Part shown: in pieces, positions 51,617 through 59,129 of the stretch
Layout: each line of letters opens with the position of its first letter
How positions within the stretch are numbered: the first letter of the stretch is position 1
NCBI RefSeq assembly: GCF_003351345.1
Contig: NZ_QQTO01000020.1
Span: 186,001-250,000 of the forward strand
From: Allobosea caraganae
GTDB taxonomy: Bacteria; Pseudomonadota; Alphaproteobacteria; Rhizobiales; Beijerinckiaceae
Direction of reading: 5' to 3'
DNA length: 64,000 nucleotides
The notes under the pieces: generated by a model
The model's database searches: none
Seen by the model: only the letters and a program-made list of their open reading frames with translations
Told to the model about the DNA's origin: nothing
Translations under genes and position numbers: made by a program

Positions 51617-52687
51617 TCACGCTGCGCGCGACCGGCGAACCGCATCCGACAGGTCATGAAACATCGTCATCACGAGCGGCCGGCGGTCGAGATTGTAGGT
51701 TTCCACCTCGCGGGCCGCGCGTCCCAGCTTTTCCCATACCTCCGCCAGCGGTGCAAGGCGGCCAGGCCCGGCGGCGGCATGCGCATGAAGGTGGGACGAG
51801 AGCCAGCTCTGGATCGTCTCGATCATGACGGCGAAATCGCTCTCGCCGGCACGCCCCGCGACATCCTCGGCCAGCGCCATCAACGCGGAAAGGTCGACGC
51901 CCGGCAGCGCGTCGAGCCGCGCCCGCACCGCCTCGACCAACGCCAGCGTCTCGGGATCGACATAGGTCAAGGCGCGTCTCACCGAGCCGTCGGCGAGCGA
52001 TGCGGCACGCCGCAGGGCCGAGCCGTCGAACGGATCGCCCATGCGCTCCAGCGCGATCTCGCTGGCCTCGGCCACCTCGGCCTCGCTGAGCGCCTCGAAG
52101 GTGATCAGCCGGCAGCGCGAGCGGATGGTCGGCAGCAGCCGGCCGGGCGCATGCGCCACGATCAGGAAGAGCGCGCGCGCCGGCGGCTCCTCCAGCAGCT
52201 TCAGCAGCGCATTGGCGCTGGCGCGGTCCATGTCCTCGGCCGCATCGACGATGCAGACGCGCCAGCCGCCCTCGGCGGCACTCGATCCGAAGCGGTCGAT
52301 GACCTTGCGCACCGACTCGACCGGGATATTGCTGGTGACGCTCTTGCCGTCGGGCTTCACGATCCGGCGCAGCAGATGCAGGTCGGGATGCGATTGCGCG
52401 ATGATGCGCCGGGTCGCGGCATCCGCCTCCGGCATTGCCAGGCTGTCGGCCCTATGGGCGCGGGCGAGCGGATCACCTGCCGCCAGCACGAAACGGGCGA
52501 CGCGATAGGCGAATGTCGCCTTTCCGATGCCCTCCGGCCCGCCGATCAGCCAGGCATGGTGCATGCGGCCGGAGCGCAGCGCGTCGACGAAGGCCTGCTC
52601 CTGCCTGGCATGGCCGACGAGCGCCAGCGTCTCGCGCGGATGCGGCGCGCTGGGCAGGCGGTCGGGCTCAATCGAAGTCTCGCGCAT
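51617..52687 (-). CDS. holB: DNA polymerase III subunit delta' HolB
   Basis: Clamp-loader subunit of 356 residues with an AAA+ fold: GHARQEQAFVDALRSGRMHHAWLIGGPEGIGKATFAYRVARF at the N-terminus, IVDAAEDMDRASANALLKLLEEPP (delta' hallmark) and TIRSRCRLITFEALS. It acts with DnaX and HolA to load the sliding clamp. It directly follows tmk (one-base overlap), as in most Hyphomicrobiales. Confidence 0.94.
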   Translation of the reverse strand: MRETSIEPDRLPSAPHPRETLALVGHARQEQAFVDALRSGRMHHAWLIGGPEGIGKATFAYRVARFVLAAGDPLARAHRADSLAMPEADAATRRIIAQSHPDLHLLRRIVKPDGKSVTSNIPVESVRKVIDRFGSSAAEGGWRVCIVDAAEDMDRASANALLKLLEEPPARALFLIVAHAPGRLLPTIRSRCRLITFEALSEAEVAEASEIALERMGDPFDGSALRRAASLADGSVRRALTYVDPETLALVEAVRARLDALPGVDLSALMALAEDVAGRAGESDFAVMIETIQSWLSSHLHAHAAAGPGRLAPLAEVWEKLGRAAREVETYNLDRRPLVMTMFHDLSDAVRRSRAA

Positions 52688-53337
52688 CAGGCGTCCTGAT
52701 TCAAAGGCAGCCTCTCGCAGAGCACCTCCCAGGCCGCTTCGGCAAGCTTTTCCGGCGGCTGGCTGGCGTCAAGCACCGCGCAGCGCTCGGGCTCCTTCTC
52801 GGCGATGGCGAGATAGGCCGCACGGAGCTTGCGATGGAAGGCGAGGTTCTCGCCTTCGAAGCGGTCCTTGCCCTCGCCCGGACTGCGGCGCTTGGCGGCG
52901 CGGGCAAGGCCCGTCTTCGGGTCGAGGTCGAGGATCAGCGTCAGGTCGGGCGTCAGCCCGTCGATGGTGACCTGCTCCAGTTCCGCCAGCAGCGCCGGAT
53001 CGATGCGACCGAGCGTGCCCTGATAGGCGCGCGTCGAGTCGATGAAGCGGTCGCAGATGACCCATTCGCCGCGGACGAGCGCTGGGCGGATGCGGCGGTC
53101 GATATGGTCGATGCGGGCGGCCGAGAACATCAGCGCCTCGATGAAGGGGCCGTGTGGCTTGATCTGGCCGGACAGGATGGTCTCGCGGATCGCCTCGGCC
53201 TTGGGCGAGCCACCGGGCTCGCGCGTCAGGTCGACTTCGACGCCGGCCATGCGCAGGCGCTCGGCAAGCGAGCGGGCCAGCGTCGACTTGCCAGCGCCCT
53301 CCCCGCCCTCGAGCGTGATGAAGCAACCATACTCCAT
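52687..53337 (-). CDS. tmk: Thymidylate kinase Tmk
   Basis: A 216-residue dTMP kinase making dTDP for DNA synthesis. P-loop LEGGEGAGKSTLARSLAERL (residues 8-27), DLTREPGGSPKAEAIR (substrate binding with the TREPGG motif), the ICDRFIDSTRAYQG DR motif and LDLDPKTGLARAAKRR lid region. The start ATG 53337 lies one base after the dacF stop (TAA), and the stop overlaps holB by one base, so translation is probably coupled along the block. Confidence 0.96.
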   Translation of the reverse strand: MEYGCFITLEGGEGAGKSTLARSLAERLRMAGVEVDLTREPGGSPKAEAIRETILSGQIKPHGPFIEALMFSAARIDHIDRRIRPALVRGEWVICDRFIDSTRAYQGTLGRIDPALLAELEQVTIDGLTPDLTLILDLDPKTGLARAAKRRSPGEGKDRFEGENLAFHRKLRAAYLAIAEKEPERCAVLDASQPPEKLAEAAWEVLCERLPLNQDA

Positions 53338-53338
53338 G

Positions 53339-54556
53339 TTAGCTACGCTTCAGCACCTTGCGCACCCAGCCGGTGGCGGCCTCCATCAGCGCGTCGAAGG
53401 CGCGGCTCTGCAAGGTGCCCGGCTCGACCGACTCGGCGGCGTAGAGCGGCACGTCGAGCGTCTTGACGTCGCCGCGCGTCACCAGCAGGCGCCCGACTTC
53501 CGCGCCCTCCTGGACCGGCACGGTGAGCGGGCCGCGATAGACGATGCGGGCGTTCAGCCGTTCGGTGCTGCCGCGCGGCAGCAGCAGGCTGACGGGCCCC
53601 TTCGCCTTGAGGCCGATGCGCCCCTTGGTTCCGCCGAAGACGCTGGCCTCGCCGATGATCTCGCCCTCGGCGAAGACCTGGCGGGTCTCGAAGGCGCGAA
53701 AGCCCCATTCCAGCAGCTTGCGGGCCTCCTGGGCCCGGTCGCGCCCGGTCTTGAGGCCGTTGACCACCACGATCAGGCGCTGGCCCTTCTGCACGGCCGA
53801 GCCGACCAGGCCGAAGCCGGCTTCGTCGATATTGCCGGTCTTCAGGCCGTCGGCGCCGATATCCATGGTCAGCAGCGGGTTGCGGTTCTGCTGCTTGATC
53901 TTGTTCCAGGTGAACTCGCGCTCGCCGAATATCTTGTAGAGCTCGGGATAGGTTTTGATGATGTGGTCGGCGAGCAAGGCAAGCTCGCGGGCCGTGACGC
54001 GCTGCTGCGGGTCACCCATGCCGGTGGCGTTCTTGAAGACCGATTTGGGCAGGCCCAGTGCCCTCACCCGCTCGGTCATGATGCGGGCGAAGGTCGCCTC
54101 GTCGCCGGCAACCGCCTCGGCCAGCGCGATCGCTGCGTCGTTGCCGGATTGCACGATGATGCCGCGCAGGATGTCGGAGAGCTTGATGCGGCTGTTGAGC
54201 TGCGCGAACATGCTGGAGCCGCCCGAGACGCCGCCGCCCTTGCGCCAGGCGTTCTCGGATATGCCGATCTCACTGTCGAGGGTCAGCCGGCCCTGCGTCA
54301 TCTCCTCGAAGGCGACGAGCACGGTCGCGAGCTTGGCCAGGCTCGCCGGCACCATCAACTCGTCGGCGGCCTTCTCGTAGAGCACGGTGCCGCTGGCGGT
54401 ATCGAGCAGGATCGCGTGCGGGGCGAGCGACTGGAAGGCCTGCGCACGGGCAGCGCCGACGTGCAGCGCAGCGCACAGAAAAACCACAGCCAGAACAGCC
54501 GCCTGGAAAGCGGCCCTCAATCCAGGGCTCGTGCTGTCATGGTGCGGCGCGCTCAT
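53339..54556 (-). CDS. D-alanyl-D-alanine carboxypeptidase, DacF/PBP5-6 type
   Basis: A 405-residue low-molecular-weight penicillin-binding protein that trims peptidoglycan stem peptides in the periplasm. A signal peptide (hydrophobic residues 15-33, cleavage near ARA/Q at about 38-39) precedes the transpeptidase fold: SxxK as Ser72-Leu-Ala-Lys75 in VPASLAKL, SGN at 137-139 and KTG in DGLKTGN. The C-terminal beta-domain ends in an amphipathic helix (ALMEAATGWVRKVLKRS) that would anchor it to the inner membrane. It leads the dacF-tmk-holB group. Confidence 0.94.
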   Translation of the reverse strand: MSAPHHDSTSPGLRAAFQAAVLAVVFLCAALHVGAARAQAFQSLAPHAILLDTASGTVLYEKAADELMVPASLAKLATVLVAFEEMTQGRLTLDSEIGISENAWRKGGGVSGGSSMFAQLNSRIKLSDILRGIIVQSGNDAAIALAEAVAGDEATFARIMTERVRALGLPKSVFKNATGMGDPQQRVTARELALLADHIIKTYPELYKIFGEREFTWNKIKQQNRNPLLTMDIGADGLKTGNIDEAGFGLVGSAVQKGQRLIVVVNGLKTGRDRAQEARKLLEWGFRAFETRQVFAEGEIIGEASVFGGTKGRIGLKAKGPVSLLLPRGSTERLNARIVYRGPLTVPVQEGAEVGRLLVTRGDVKTLDVPLYAAESVEPGTLQSRAFDALMEAATGWVRKVLKRS

Positions 54557-54605
54557 CTTGCGATCTGAAGCAGAGCGCGTGGCGCCGGGTCAAGCCTCGG
54601 CGCTG

Positions 54606-55793
54606 TCAATTCCGCGCTAGCGGGACCGTCTGCTGAGCCTTGAGGTCGCGGGCGAGCGGATGGTTCTTCGAGAAGCGCGCGATCGGCGCCCGCTCCGGCG
54701 CGGCGAACAGGCTGGCGACGGTCGCGCGAGCCGGCGGCAGCGGCGCAAGCGTCGGCGTGTTCGTCGGGCGAACCGTGACCGGCCGGCTGGCATTGGCGAT
54801 GGTGTCGAGGTCGAAGGGCCGGTTCGGCGGCAGCGGAGCGCCGCGGACGACGACAGCGGCGCTCTGGGCCGGCGCGGTGGTCATCGAGGCGGCGACCGGC
54901 GCGGCTGGAGCAATGGTGCGGACGACAGGCTGCTCGGGCGCATAGGCCTGCACGACCGGCTGGCTGACGGGGGCAGGCGCCGGTTCGGGCCGGAAGCTTT
55001 CCTCGCGCGGGCTCTCGTCGAGATCGGCGCTCTGGGTGCGGTCGATGGAGACCGGCGCATTGCTCGCGACCATGGTGCGGGCGCTGGTGCCCGGGATCGC
55101 GGCCGGCTGGCCATCGGTGCGCAAGGTGGCGAGCAGGAGCTTGTCGTCGGAGCCGCCGAGCGAGGCCTGGCCGAGATATTCGAGCTTGATGCGGGCGGTG
55201 CCGAGATGGCGGAAGGCCAGCGCATCGGCCGTCTTCTGCGAGACGTCCATGACGCGGCCGCCATGATAGGGGCCGCGATCGTTGACGCGCACGATGATCG
55301 AGCGGCTGTTGAGCAGGTTGGTGACGCGGGCATAGGCCGGCAGCGGCATGGTCGGGTGCGCGGCGCTGATGCCCTGGCGGTCATAGACCTCGCCATTGGC
55401 GGTGCGGCGGCCATGGAAAGCCTCGCCATACCAGGAGGCGGTGCCGATCTGAGTATAGCCGAGCGGCTTGTCGTAGGGGGCGTAGCGCTTGCCGGCGACC
55501 GAATAGGGCCGGCCGATGAGTTGGCGGCCGCCGCCCTTCGGCACGGGCTCGCCATCGGCGATGACGCGCGGGCTGGCCGGGCCGTATTTCGACGACGGGA
55601 AAGCGCCGATCTCCTTCGAGCGGCCGCGGCGGGCGACCTGATCGTTGGCGCAATTGGCGAGGAAGACGCCGGCCAGAACCACGCAGCCGATACGCATGGC
55701 GCGGATGGCGGGGGACGAAGGGGGGCGGACGCACTCCGGGGCGGAATCGATTGCGGTCAATGCCGGGGCCAGGGAGCGAGCGCCTCGCGTCAT
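54606..55793 (-). CDS. Septal ring lytic transglycosylase RlpA family lipoprotein
   Basis: A 395-residue cell-envelope protein. The lipobox LANC (Cys48) follows the hydrophobic segment MRIGCVVLAGVFLANC, and the double-psi beta-barrel domain lies at about residues 114-205: IGTASWYGEAFHGRRTANGEVYD, LPAYARVTNLLNSRSIIVRVNDRGPY, DVSQKTADALAF. Its C-terminal region is Pro/Ala-rich and disordered, without a clear SPOR domain. RlpA cleaves naked glycan strands at septa. ATG 55793 has AGGA eight bases upstream; ATG 55697 would give a shorter, more typical signal peptide. Confidence 0.88.
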   Translation of the reverse strand: MTRGARSLAPALTAIDSAPECVRPPSSPAIRAMRIGCVVLAGVFLANCANDQVARRGRSKEIGAFPSSKYGPASPRVIADGEPVPKGGGRQLIGRPYSVAGKRYAPYDKPLGYTQIGTASWYGEAFHGRRTANGEVYDRQGISAAHPTMPLPAYARVTNLLNSRSIIVRVNDRGPYHGGRVMDVSQKTADALAFRHLGTARIKLEYLGQASLGGSDDKLLLATLRTDGQPAAIPGTSARTMVASNAPVSIDRTQSADLDESPREESFRPEPAPAPVSQPVVQAYAPEQPVVRTIAPAAPVAASMTTAPAQSAAVVVRGAPLPPNRPFDLDTIANASRPVTVRPTNTPTLAPLPPARATVASLFAAPERAPIARFSKNHPLARDLKAQQTVPLARN

Positions 55794-56290
55794 GCCGTAT
55801 TCCTACTCCTAGGCCGAAAAGGATAGCGTCGGCCAAGCCGCGACAGCGGCAAGGCCGAAGTTTTCGACCAATTCCGTTAAGAGAGCGTTAGCGAGCGGAA
55901 ACGCGTGGAGCGCTTGCGTCGATCTGGCATCCCATGTGCCCTTGGGCGGGCATAAAGGTGTCGGAAATGCGGCGACTGTCAATCCAGGTTCCAGGCGGGA
56001 CCATTTTTTCCACGACCGTGGCCATCACGCAACGGGGCGGAACGATGCAGAAAGCGGCTCCGAAGCTCGGTTTCCGGGCCTGTCTACGCCCATTTCAGAG
56101 AAATTCGAACCAGTCGAAGCGGCATTGCAAACGTTCTGCACAGCCGGGGCAAGGCAGGCCCGTCAAATCCGGAAACGTGGCGGCAAACGCCGGGCGGCCA
56201 CGATTCGAACGCGGCCGAGTCTCGGCGAGAGACTGCGCTTCGCATGGCGCTTGCCAAACCGCCCTACTCCCGGCAATGACGGGGCCAGCC
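55794..56290. other. Gene-free stretch upstream of tRNA-Ser
   Basis: About 500 bases with no credible coding frame. Open frames that continue from here through the tRNA gene are artefacts of reading a tRNA as protein. The region must hold the leftward rlpA promoter and the rightward tRNA promoter; I see no clear boxes. Confidence 0.45.
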
Positions 56291-56380
56291 GGAAGGGTGG
56301 CCGAGTGGTTTAAGGCAGCGGTCTTGAAAACCGCCGTGGGTGGAAGCCCACCGTGGGTTCGAATCCCACCCCTTCCGCCA
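56291..56380 (+). tRNA. tRNA-Ser (anticodon UGA)
   Basis: A 90-base class II tRNA including the encoded CCA. The acceptor stem GGAAGGG (56291-56297) pairs with CCCTTCC before the G discriminator and CCA; the D region is GCCGAGTGGTTTAAGGC; the anticodon loop CTTGAAAA gives TGA; a long variable arm (GTGGGTGGAAGCCCAC) marks it as serine; the T-arm is GTGGGTTCGAATCCCAC. The integrase remnant directly downstream indicates that its 3' end served as an attachment site. Confidence 0.97.
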
Positions 56381-56429
56381 GCACACCGCTTAGTCATTGA
56401 GAAATCTCTAAGTACATGGCGTCTTAGGG

Positions 56430-56915
56430 AAAAAATCCCTCAACTGCTACACCGGACTGCTACACGGAACGTACTATTTCCGCGCCAAGTTCCCCGCGGA
56501 CCTTCAGCACCTTTTCAAGTCGGGGGACCGTTCAAAGTCGCTCGACACGAAAGAGCTGCCTGAGGCCCGCCTGCGGTCTCGGGTGGAGAGCGTTCGGTTT
56601 GATGCAGAGATGGCGGAGCGCCGGAAGCGACTCAACGCACCGGCCTTAGCCGCGTTGAACTCAGGAGGGCCGCTCGTAGATGGTTCGGGCAACGTCGTCG
56701 GCGTGGTCTCGGCGAAACTCGACGCGATCAAAATGGCGGAGAACCAGGGCGACCTTCCACAGAACGTCAACTTCGCCGTGAAGGGAGCACTTGCGGCCAG
56801 TTTCTTGGACGCCAACCAGATCGCCTATGACACCGGAACCTTTGGAGAGAAGCTGGAGCCAGCCGATCTCGCTGAGCGGGCCAAGAAGGCGAGCGCCTTC
56901 ATCACGTGCCGCTGA
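56430..56915 (+). pseudogene. Chimeric remnant: integrase N-terminus fused to serine-protease C-terminus
   Basis: One continuous frame first reads as the N-terminal DNA-binding region of a phage-type tyrosine recombinase (LLHGTYYFRAKFPADLQHLF, then SLDTKELPEARLRSRVESV). From about 56640 it reads as the C-terminal end of a trypsin-like protease (ALNSGGPLVDGSGNVVGVVS, NVNFAVKGALAASFLDANQI), ending TGA at 56915. The recombinase catalytic domain and the protease N-terminal half (His and Asp of the triad) are missing. No proper start lies upstream, as stops flank the ATG at 56416. Its place 50 bases after tRNA-Ser marks an eroded insertion. Confidence 0.7.
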
Positions 56916-57193
56916 AAGGCCAAGTGGTGCCGCCCCATGGGCCTGCCTACCTCGACTACGGCCCTCGACCCAGCAGACATCGCGACGCGATACGGCTAAG
57001 GCTCGCATATAACCACCTTGATACGGGCGACCCATGACCGATTCGGCGAAGACACTTGCGACCTAGCAAGAGAACGAAATTGGGATCGAGGTCGAGAACT
57101 TTTGGGATGAACGAAGCCCAACGGGGCAGCTCCTGATAGCTGCGGAACGTCATTGCAGCCACCATCCTTGAGCCGAACAACGAGAACGGCCCC

Positions 57194-57565
57194 TTGCTCC
57201 GCCCAAAGTACATGCTCGCCTGTCAAGCGATCGAGCTGGCTGCAAAATCAGCCCTTCGAGTAGCCGGTGCGGCCAACGCTGAAGAGCTGAGGCGCCCGCC
57301 CCTGAATCATGATTTGGCGAGCCTGTTAGATCGGTACCTACAGCTTCCTGGTTTTCCACTTGAGCAGCGTGACGCTGATGCAATCAGGGCGGTGGCTCCA
57401 GCAATGAGTGCCTTCAACTTCCGCTACGGCCTGGAGGTAGGCTCTGCCTCTGCGCCCCTAAAGCTGCAACTCCCGCCTCTGATCTATGTCGTTCGCGCGG
57501 CGAACAATCTCCGTGACATAGCGTGGGGGATGCTGAATTTGGACGATCCGAATAATCGGCCTTAA
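57194..57565 (+). CDS. Hypothetical HEPN-like helical protein, probably truncated
   Basis: About 123 codons with a HEPN-type pattern: RPKYMLACQAIELAAKSALRVAG, ELRRPPLNHDLASLLDRYLQL and a C-terminal helical stretch. The frame opens at TTG 57194 without a good ribosome binding site. In the same frame upstream, similarity seems to continue (RNVIAATILEPNNENGPL), but two consecutive stops (TGA TAG, near 57131-57136) separate it from the ATG at 57104. It is therefore either a short protein or an interrupted gene. The RxxxxH nuclease motif of active HEPN RNases is not evident. Confidence 0.4.
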   Translation: MLRPKYMLACQAIELAAKSALRVAGAANAEELRRPPLNHDLASLLDRYLQLPGFPLEQRDADAIRAVAPAMSAFNFRYGLEVGSASAPLKLQLPPLIYVVRAANNLRDIAWGMLNLDDPNNRP

Positions 57566-58054
57566 GGGGCCCAAAACCACCCATCCTCGACGTTTTCGGA
57601 GTTGGAGCGATCGGCCTTGCAGCATCCTCTGACTAGCCGCCGAACAACGTCCGCTTGTGGGTGGGTCAACCTGGCACGAGGCCAGGCCGGCGGATTTGCC
57701 CGCACCAGACATTTCGGGGCGCCCGCCTTGAAGGGGGCCAACTGTATCATCGCCCCGACAACGCAACATTGCGCAGCCACACTTACCAGAATCGGGGGTC
57801 TGCGCATCGACGATGGTCGTCGCCATCGTGCCAGGGCCGAGCGCGATGGGCAGCCCGACGGGATAGACGCCGAGGCTGGAGTTCGATTTGAAATTTTCGC
57901 GGTCTTTGTCAAAGCCTTGATGAGAGAGATGCTGCGACGTCCAGGCAGACGCTGTTGCGCGTGGCGGAAAGCCGCTGCAGCCGACGATCTCGAAGCCGCC
58001 CGAGTGCCCGCGACGGCTCTCGCTGCGGCCCCCTGACCCCTGGCCCCTGGCGGC
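57566..58054. other. Degraded region without an intact gene
   Basis: No frame is clearly coding. On the minus strand a short stretch near 57810-57915 reads GVYPVGLPIALGPGTMATTIV, weakly reminiscent of the MarC/NAAT membrane family, then loses similarity. I treat it as debris of the decayed insertion region. Confidence 0.35.
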
Positions 58055-58104
58055 TAGAGCATCGGACCGAAAAGTGGAATCCGGTTTTCGGAGGAATCCG
58101 ATGC
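58055..58104. repeat. Dispersed palindromic repeat, copy 3
   Basis: It begins TAGAGCATCGGACCGAAAAG and its ends pair (GCATCGGA at 58059-58066 with TCCGATGC at 58097-58104); the centre has CCGAAAA with TTTTCGG. It shares the GAGCATnnnnCCGAAAAG core with the copies at 11067 and 13819, but lacks their right part. Confidence 0.75.
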
Positions 58105-58111
58105 AATAACA

Positions 58112-58165
58112 AAGGCCTAGATCGCCACTTTGCGTCCGATAGGACGCACGGCGATCTAAGGCCTT
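58112..58165. repeat. Long hairpin next to repeat copy 3
   Basis: AAGGCCTAGATCGCC (from 58112) pairs with GGCGATCTAAGGCCTT (to 58165) with one unpaired base, and inside it GCGTCC pairs with GGACGC around GATA. The stem of more than 20 pairs directly follows the copy-3 palindrome, giving a two-hairpin element of about 110 bases. Confidence 0.7.
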
Positions 58166-58216
58166 ATCTGCCGCGGGTGGAGTATTGAGGCGGAATCCTC
58201 TCCATAAGGGAGATCG

Positions 58217-58250
58217 AAACCCTTATCCTGTTCGCGGCTGAAGGGTTTTT
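58217..58250 (+). terminator. Intrinsic-terminator-like hairpin with T-run
   Basis: AAACCCTT (58217-58224) pairs with AAGGGTTT (58241-58248), and the stem runs into TTTTT. The loop is 16 bases. The upstream gene is unclear, since the preceding sequence is degraded, so this may be a leftover of a lost transcription unit. Confidence 0.4.
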
Positions 58251-58467
58251 CCTGCTCGACCCACGCGGTGCCCAGGTCACACGACTGCCATACCTGCGCC
58301 ATTTGCAGCGGCAGCTGCGAGGGTGGCGAGAGAGTGCCGCCATTTGAACTTGCAGCAGCCGCGGAAGCTCAATATTTTTCTCGCACTATAGGGATAGTTG
58401 CGCGAGTCGGAGCATCTTCCGGATCCGCCGACGCGGGGCGCTATTCGGCGCCTGCATCACGACCAGC

Positions 58468-58986
58468 GTGCGCATGCTGGCGACAAGCGAGCGTACCGAC
58501 ACGATCCTGATCTGGCAGGGGATTGTCCTGATCGCCGTGCTCGCGGTGCCGGCCCTGTGGGTCTGGGTCTGGCCGACGCAGGAGCAATGGTTCTGGCTGA
58601 TCATGCTCGCGCTGTTCGGCACTGCCGGGCAATGGCTGATCACGCGGGCCTATCAGGTCGGCGAGGCAGCGGCGCCGGCGCTGCCGACGTGGATCGGCGC
58701 CGCCATCGTCATCGGCGCGACGCTCTACATGATGCGCAGGAACGCGCGGGTCGTGGTCGCGGCGGCCCGAAGCGGCGAGGCTGGCGAGGGGCGGAAGCGG
58801 CCCCGGAGGGCGCGCCTGTTGCCTTTGCGTGACGCATGGGAATATTCCCCGGCCACTGGGCGGCGAGGCTTGAGTCGAAACCACGCATGCCCGAGCATTT
58901 CCACAATCGCCCGGGGGCGAACATTGTCTGATTCGTCGCTCGAAGGCGTTCTATGGGGAACTTCCCGGCCGCCTCTGTCCCGATGA
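58468..58986 (+). pseudogene. EamA/DMT transporter remnant with internal deletion
   Basis: The frame reads SERTDTILIWQGIVLIAVLAVPALW, then FWLIMLALFGTAGQWLITRAYQVGEAAAPALPTWIGAAIVIGATLYMMRR, which is the second half of an EamA transporter. Between GEAAA and PALPTW about 20 residues that normally include the last-but-one helix (the LAPFDY...G segment) are missing in frame, and the whole N-terminal half is absent. After ARVV the sequence becomes non-homologous up to the stop. A recognisable but non-functional copy. Confidence 0.65.
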
Positions 58987-59129
58987 GACCCGCAGGAATT
59001 CGGCCTGCCGCAGTTGCGACGGGCGGAGTGGCCGCGGCCAGGTAGCCCATCGTCCCCCGCATTCGCACATTTTTCCGTTCGCCGCATCGGCGGACGGAGC
59101 CCACGAGCCGCATGACCGAGGACACGCCG

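Noticed and set aside
49907..52699. 930-codon open frame on the plus strand
   Set aside because: It is antisense to tatD, metG and holB, which show full family motifs; its sequence is Arg/Ala/Gly/Asp-rich shadow coding caused by high GC at codon position 3.
55934..56563. Open frame reading through tRNA-Ser (and its minus-strand counterpart at 56095-56397)
   Set aside because: The peptide across the tRNA (VAEWFKAAVLKTAV) is a well-known artefact of translating a serine tRNA gene.
58398..58832. Alternative plus-strand frame over the EamA remnant
   Set aside because: Only the frame starting at 58468 carries transporter-like helices; the other is Arg/Gly-rich noise.
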